Of a stretch of 10,069 nt of DNA, positions 7,356-10,069 are shown piece after piece. The position numbers were made by a program, and so were the translations under genes. Positions within the stretch are counted from its first letter, which is position 1. The number at the start of each line of letters is the position of its first letter. Origin of the DNA: an uncultured Clostridia bacterium (GTDB lineage: Bacteria; Bacillota; Clostridia; Oscillospirales; CAG-272); NCBI GenBank assembly GCA_937892405.1, contig CALAFS010000103.1:1-10069 (forward strand), given 5' to 3'. A model generated the notes under the pieces. The model was not told the origin of the DNA and made no database searches. It saw only the letters and a program-made list of their open reading frames with translations.

Positions 7356-8128
7356 TCTTTGATTTCTCCTATCGGGAAGACAGTGTCGACCAGCCGCTTT
7401 GCCTCTTGGAGCAGGGGCTGTGCCGGGGTAGCGAGGTCGTCGCGCTCGGCGACGCAGAGGAAGATTCCCGTTTTTCTGAGCAGGGGAGCGACCCTGCGGT
7501 GTGCGGGACAACGTTCTCCGCCACAGAGAAACAGGGCGGGGTAGGAAAGCTCCGCGAGCCTTGCGCTCGTGCGGAAATTTTCGGACAGTTCGAGGTCGTT
7601 TTCCGCGCCTGTCACCACCTTGCAGATATCCGCGCCCCGTCGGTGCTGTTCCTTTACCATGTCGAGAACCTCCGCCTCGGGCAGGAAGCGGTAGGTGTGC
7701 GAGGAGATCAGCACCTCGGCGCCCCTCTCGTGCAGGGCGTCGATCAGCTCTGCCTGCCGTCTCACCGCGCGCGGCTCTGAGGTCAGCTGGAGCGGGTGAG
7801 GGGAGAAGAGATCGCCCATCATGTCGATCAGCGTCCCGCCGCACTCCGCCGCGAGGAGAAGTCCGCGTGCGAGCGACTCGTCGACGCTCCCGTCCTCTCC
7901 CGTCCGACGGTAGTTCGTCAGATAGGTGGGCTTTCCCTCCGTCGCGTCGATCAGCTCTGTGAGAGCCGCCCTCTCCCACTCTTCAGGCGGAAGAAGCCCC
8001 AGTTGGATGCCGAAGGCGTCCGCCCCGCCGGCAAGTCCCTTGCGGATCAGCTCCAGCACACGCTGCCGCGACTGTGCACGGATCATGACCGTCAGTGTGG
8101 GGCGGTCTTTTCGAAGAAAGGTTCTCAT
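7352..8128 (-). CDS. Divergent type I 3-dehydroquinate dehydratase-like protein
   Basis: A 258-residue TIM-barrel protein related to AroD, which removes water from 3-dehydroquinate through a Schiff base. The catalytic pair is present: His144 in LISSHTYRF and Lys170 in GADICKVV. The end loop keeps a trace of the SxPGQ motif (TPAQ, residues 234-237). Residues that hold the substrate in true AroD differ: the ExRxD block after beta-1 is read here as GIQLG (40-44), and the acidic DIE motif as DMM (102-104). This suggests a changed substrate or role rather than shikimate synthesis; it may belong to a conserved AroD-like subgroup of gut Clostridia (from memory). The start is the ATG at 8126-8128, whose A is the last base of the SDR stop (TGATG); a TTG at 8131 is less likely. 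Middle gene of a coupled operon with a dehydrogenase and an enone reductase. Confidence 0.75.
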   Translation of the reverse strand: MRTFLRKDRPTLTVMIRAQSRQRVLELIRKGLAGGADAFGIQLGLLPPEEWERAALTELIDATEGKPTYLTNYRRTGEDGSVDESLARGLLLAAECGGTLIDMMGDLFSPHPLQLTSEPRAVRRQAELIDALHERGAEVLISSHTYRFLPEAEVLDMVKEQHRRGADICKVVTGAENDLELSENFRTSARLAELSYPALFLCGGERCPAHRRVAPLLRKTGIFLCVAERDDLATPAQPLLQEAKRLVDTVFPIGEIKE

Positions 8129-8883
8129 CAATAATCTTTATTCCGCATGATACTGCGGCCTCCGTCCATCAGAATGTTCACCCCGTCGAGGAAGGCGCAC
8201 TCTTCCGACGCGGCATACAGGATCATGTTTACGATCTCGTCCGGCTCCGCCGCTCTACCGAGCGCCGTCTTCATGGACGCCATCCCGGGACGCGTTAGCA
8301 CGGGTCCCGGGGAGACACAGACACAGCGCACGCCGTACTTGCTTCCGTAGAGCGCGAGGGACTTCGTCAGTCCGTTCATCACGCCGCTTTTCGAGGTTGC
8401 GTAGGCGACATTCCAGGCAGATCCTTCCTCACCCGTGATCGAGCCGATGTTGACGATCACACCGCTCTTTTGCGCGCGCATCTGCTTCATGACGGCATGG
8501 TCGAAATAAAACTGTCCCTTCAGATTGACATCTATGCCGAAGTCGTAGACCTCGATCGGAATGTCGGGGAATTCCCCCGACGCGTGGCAGATCCGCGTCT
8601 CTGCTCCGCCGGCGAAGTTGACGAGAATGTCGATTTTACCGAACGCGGCGACTGCCTTGTCGCGCGCCGCGACCACCCCGTCATAGGAACGCACATCGCA
8701 CCCGACGGCGATCGCGCACTTCGGGTGCTTCTCTGCGATTTCCGCCGCGCGCGCCCGTGCCGCCTCTTCGTCCCGGTCGACGAGTACCGCGCGACCGCCG
8801 AGATCGGCGAATGCTTGCGAAAAGAGCAGACCCATGCCCGATGCCGCCCCCGTGACGAGAGCGACCTGACCCGAAAAATTCAT
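8128..8883 (-). CDS. Short-chain dehydrogenase/reductase (SDR)
   Basis: A 251-residue classical SDR, a cytosolic Rossmann-fold oxidoreductase that interconverts an alcohol and a ketone. Seen: the cofactor loop TGAASGMG (residues 11-18), NFAGG in place of NNAG (89-93), Asn120, Ser148 in NIGSITG, and the YxxxK pair Tyr161 and Lys165. Then SPGPVLT and a C-terminal GVNILMDGG, all typical. Asp36 at the end of beta-2 (VLVDRD) predicts a preference for NAD(H) over NADP(H). The start is set by AAGGAGG at 8893-8899, nine bases away. It is the first gene of the operon, preceded by its own promoter and divergent from the AraC gene. The substrate cannot be read from sequence; a polyol or cyclic alcohol is guessed from the neighbours. 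Confidence 0.92.
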   Translation of the reverse strand: MNFSGQVALVTGAASGMGLLFSQAFADLGGRAVLVDRDEEAARARAAEIAEKHPKCAIAVGCDVRSYDGVVAARDKAVAAFGKIDILVNFAGGAETRICHASGEFPDIPIEVYDFGIDVNLKGQFYFDHAVMKQMRAQKSGVIVNIGSITGEEGSAWNVAYATSKSGVMNGLTKSLALYGSKYGVRCVCVSPGPVLTRPGMASMKTALGRAAEPDEIVNMILYAASEECAFLDGVNILMDGGRSIMRNKDY

Positions 8884-8916
8884 GAGAAGATTCCTCCTTG
8901 TGTTTTTTCACCTTTG

Positions 8917-8945
8917 ATTTTATCGCGGAAGGAGGAGAAATACAA
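8917..8945 (-). promoter_or_regulatory. Predicted promoter of the SDR operon
   Basis: On the - strand, TTGTAT (forward 8940-8945, four of six consensus bases) and TAAAAT (forward 8917-8922, five of six) are 17 bp apart. Transcription would start near 8910, leaving a leader of about 27 bases with the ribosome site. The mediocre -35 fits a promoter that needs an activator such as the divergent AraC protein. Confidence 0.6.
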
Positions 8946-8969
8946 TGGAAAAATCGCTCTTTCTTTGCC

Positions 8970-8995
8970 TTTTTCGATACAGTTTTTCAGTGAAA
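8970..8995. promoter_or_regulatory. Candidate AraC-protein binding region in the divergent intergenic
   Basis: TTTTTC occurs twice 13 bp apart (8970-8975 and 8983-8988), and the second copy runs into the perfect odd palindrome TTTCAGTGAAA (8985-8995). The pair lies upstream of both divergent promoters, where AraC-family activators usually bind direct repeats. The AT-rich setting makes chance likely enough that this stays a candidate. Confidence 0.3.
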
Positions 8996-9004
8996 CCGTT
9001 GACT
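8991..9004. promoter_or_regulatory. cre-like box (CcpA site) over the araC-type promoter
   Basis: TGAAACCGTTGACT matches the published cre consensus TGWAANCGNTNWCA at all positions but the last. It covers the -35 box of the AraC-family gene's promoter, where CcpA binding would block transcription. If real, the regulator gene, and through it the SDR operon, would be turned off when preferred sugars are present. Confidence 0.45.
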
Positions 9005-9027
9005 TTTTTTTGAAAAAAGAGTATAAT
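8999..9027 (+). promoter_or_regulatory. Strong housekeeping-type promoter of the AraC-family gene
   Basis: TTGACT (8999-9004) and a perfect TATAAT (9022-9027) with an ideal 17-bp spacer. The predicted start near 9034 leaves a leader of only about 18 bases. The spacer holds CTTTTTT and AAAAAAG arms around three bases (9003-9019), which may bend the DNA or serve as an operator. Confidence 0.88.
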
Positions 9028-9037
9028 CAAAGAAAAA

Positions 9038-9046
9038 AGAGGAGGT
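9038..9046 (+). promoter_or_regulatory. Ribosome binding site that fixes the AraC-family start
   Basis: AGAGGAGGT is a near-perfect anti-16S match ending five bases before the ATG at 9052. It follows directly on the promoter, so the long in-frame extension upstream (open to 8470, antisense to the SDR gene) cannot be part of the protein. Confidence 0.88.
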
Positions 9047-9051
9047 GCGCG

Positions 9052-9804
9052 ATGCGGATATCGAATATGATCGTTACCGAAATTTGCGAGGTGCTCACCG
9101 TGTATTCGGTGAAGGGAGATCATCTGCACCGCGTGGATCGCGAGAGCTACGGGCTGTCCCTCTGCCGCAGCGGCAGGATCGTCTATCGCCACGGCGGACG
9201 GGACTTTGTCTCCGATGCCGCCTCGGCGATTCTTTTGCCGAAGGGGGCGACCTATGATCTGAACCGACAGGTCACCGGTATGTTTCCCCTCGTCAACTTT
9301 CAGGCGACGGGACTGACTCTCGATGAGTTTACGCTTCTCCCTTTGCAGAATCCCGTGCCTGCGCTTTTTGCCTACGACGCGCTGTTCCGCGCGTTCGTGC
9401 AGGAAAAGAATCACCTGCGCGCCATGCGCTGTCTCTATGAGCTTTTTGATCTGATTTTCTCGGCACCCGGGGACGGGGAGGATATTCTGGCGCCGGCGGA
9501 GTGTTACCTCCGGGAGCACCTTGCCGACCCCGACCTTCGGAACGCCGATCTTGCCCGCGCCGCGAATGTCAGCGAGGTCTATTTCCGAAAGCTCTTTACC
9601 CGCCGTCACGGCGTCTCTCCGCGTCGCTATATCCTCGCGGCGCGGCTTGAGAATGCGAAGCGTCGCCTCGCCGGCAGTCGCGAGAGCGTCGGCGAGATCG
9701 CGGCGGCGTGCGGTTTTTCGGACATCTTCCACTTTTGCCGCGCCTTCCGCGATGCTGTCGGCTGTACTCCCGGCGAGTACCGCAAGCGCGTTTCCGTGAT
9801 CTGA
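9052..9804 (+). CDS. AraC-family transcriptional regulator
   Basis: A 250-residue regulator with a cupin-like sensor half (about residues 10-90, including LSLCRSGRIVYRHGG and LLPKGATYDL) and the C-terminal AraC DNA-binding domain (about 148-246). Both helix-turn-helix units are visible: NADLARAANVSEVYFRKLFT (164-183) and VGEIAAACGFSDIFHFCRAF (213-232), with GVSPRRYI and GCTPGEYRK after them. The sensor suggests a small effector, probably a sugar or related compound. The gene is divergent from the SDR-dehydratase-reductase operon across 168 bp, so it probably activates that operon. A cre-like box over its promoter suggests carbon control. It ends just before a bidirectional terminator. Confidence 0.92.
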   Translation: MRISNMIVTEICEVLTVYSVKGDHLHRVDRESYGLSLCRSGRIVYRHGGRDFVSDAASAILLPKGATYDLNRQVTGMFPLVNFQATGLTLDEFTLLPLQNPVPALFAYDALFRAFVQEKNHLRAMRCLYELFDLIFSAPGDGEDILAPAECYLREHLADPDLRNADLARAANVSEVYFRKLFTRRHGVSPRRYILAARLENAKRRLAGSRESVGEIAAACGFSDIFHFCRAFRDAVGCTPGEYRKRVSVI

Positions 9805-9809
9805 AGCGT

Positions 9810-9862
9810 TTCAAAAACCGCCCTGCCGTTATCCTTTCGGATACGGCAGGGCGGTTTTTGAA
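9810..9862. terminator. Bidirectional intrinsic terminator
   Basis: A long hairpin: left arm 9810-9834 and right arm 9839-9862 pair over about 24 bp with a single bulged T at 9829 and a TTTC loop. GC-rich inner stem, AAAAA on the left flank and TTTTT on the right (9855-9859), so it can end transcription in both directions, as needed between the convergent AraC and hydrolase genes. Confidence 0.93.
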
Positions 9863-9883
9863 TTGTTTTATGAAGGCTTTTGC

Positions 9884-10069
9884 TTATGTGCGGCTTGCGC
9901 GGTCGTAGAAGTCGAGGATCTCCTCAAAGTAGGGGAGCGCCGTCGCGTCCTCGGAGCCGAAGATCTCGTGCTTCGCCTTTTTGCAAAGGATGACCTTGCA
10001 GGCGGGGATCCTTTTCGCGAGGGCGCGTGCCGCCCCCTCGCGCACCATGGTGTCCTCGCCGGCGAGGAA
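9884..10069 (-). CDS. Alpha/beta hydrolase, lysophospholipase-like, C-terminal part only
   Basis: The last 61 codons of a gene that enters from beyond the window edge; the frame is open to base 10069 and stops with TAA at 9884-9886. The fragment starts FLAGEDTMVREGA and continues to KAKHEIFGSED, then LPYFEEILDFYD. This is the end of a serine hydrolase of the PldB/monoglyceride lipase type: the Asp of AGEDTMV and the His of KHEIF would be the acid and base of the catalytic triad. The nucleophile Ser lies outside the window. Such enzymes release fatty acids from lysophospholipids or monoacylglycerols. Family assignment is good, exact substrate open. Confidence 0.75.
   Translation of the reverse strand, partial: FLAGEDTMVREGAARALAKRIPACKVILCKKAKHEIFGSEDATALPYFEEILDFYDRASRT

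Noticed and set aside
7356..7979. Long open frame fused to the front of the quinone reductase
   Set aside because: It is an out-of-frame reading of the dehydratase-like gene, Arg-rich and without domain signals; the ATGA overlap gives a natural start at 7355.
8129..8131. TTG as start of the dehydratase-like gene
   Set aside because: The next codon is an ATG overlapping the SDR stop as TGATG, the usual coupled start; TTG adds only one residue.
8470..9051. In-frame upstream extension of the AraC gene to 8470
   Set aside because: It is antisense to the SDR gene and precedes a clear promoter and ribosome site for the start at 9052; the AraC fold also begins only there.

Overview
The window looks like a chromosomal segment of a GC-rich Bacillota, probably a Clostridia-type anaerobe. 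This rests on purine-rich Shine-Dalgarno sites (AGGAGG) before almost every gene, housekeeping-type sigma promoters, a plsX-acpP pair, a DhaS-like TetR protein, and an MMPL transporter next to a secreted xxxLxxG-heptad protein. No rRNA, tRNA, insertion sequence, CRISPR array or phage gene was seen, and gene packing is tight.

Region 1 (1-1863, + strand): the 3' part of plsX (the window opens inside it), acpP overlapping it by 8 bp, and a TetR-family regulator 23 bp later, closed by a strong hairpin terminator. plsX and acpP supply acyl-phosphate and acyl carrier protein for phospholipid synthesis. The TetR gene appears to ride on their transcript.

Region 2 (1864-6349, + strand): a short regulatory region (23-bp palindrome, extended -10 promoter, small palindrome at the predicted transcription start), then an MMPL/RND-type membrane transporter. 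Next comes a 715-residue exported protein with two long glycine-leucine heptad arms around a helical centre, ended by a 17-bp-stem terminator. TetR, MMPL and the exported coiled-coil protein look like one regulated envelope export module. Its substrate is unknown; the neighbours suggest a lipid or an amphiphile.

Region 3 (6369-8945, - strand): a three-gene, translationally coupled operon read in the order SDR dehydrogenase, divergent type I dehydroquinate dehydratase-like protein, PIG3-like quinone/enone reductase. The chemistry suggests oxidation of an alcohol, removal of water, and reduction of the resulting enone. The dehydratase-like protein keeps the Schiff-base lysine and the histidine but lacks several substrate-binding residues of true AroD, so its substrate may not be dehydroquinate.

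Region 4 (8946-9862, + strand): a divergent AraC-family regulator with an excellent promoter. The intergenic region also holds direct repeats and a cre-like box, so the divergent operon may be controlled by the AraC protein and carbon status. A bidirectional terminator follows. The window ends in the C-terminus of an alpha/beta hydrolase of the lysophospholipase type on the - strand.
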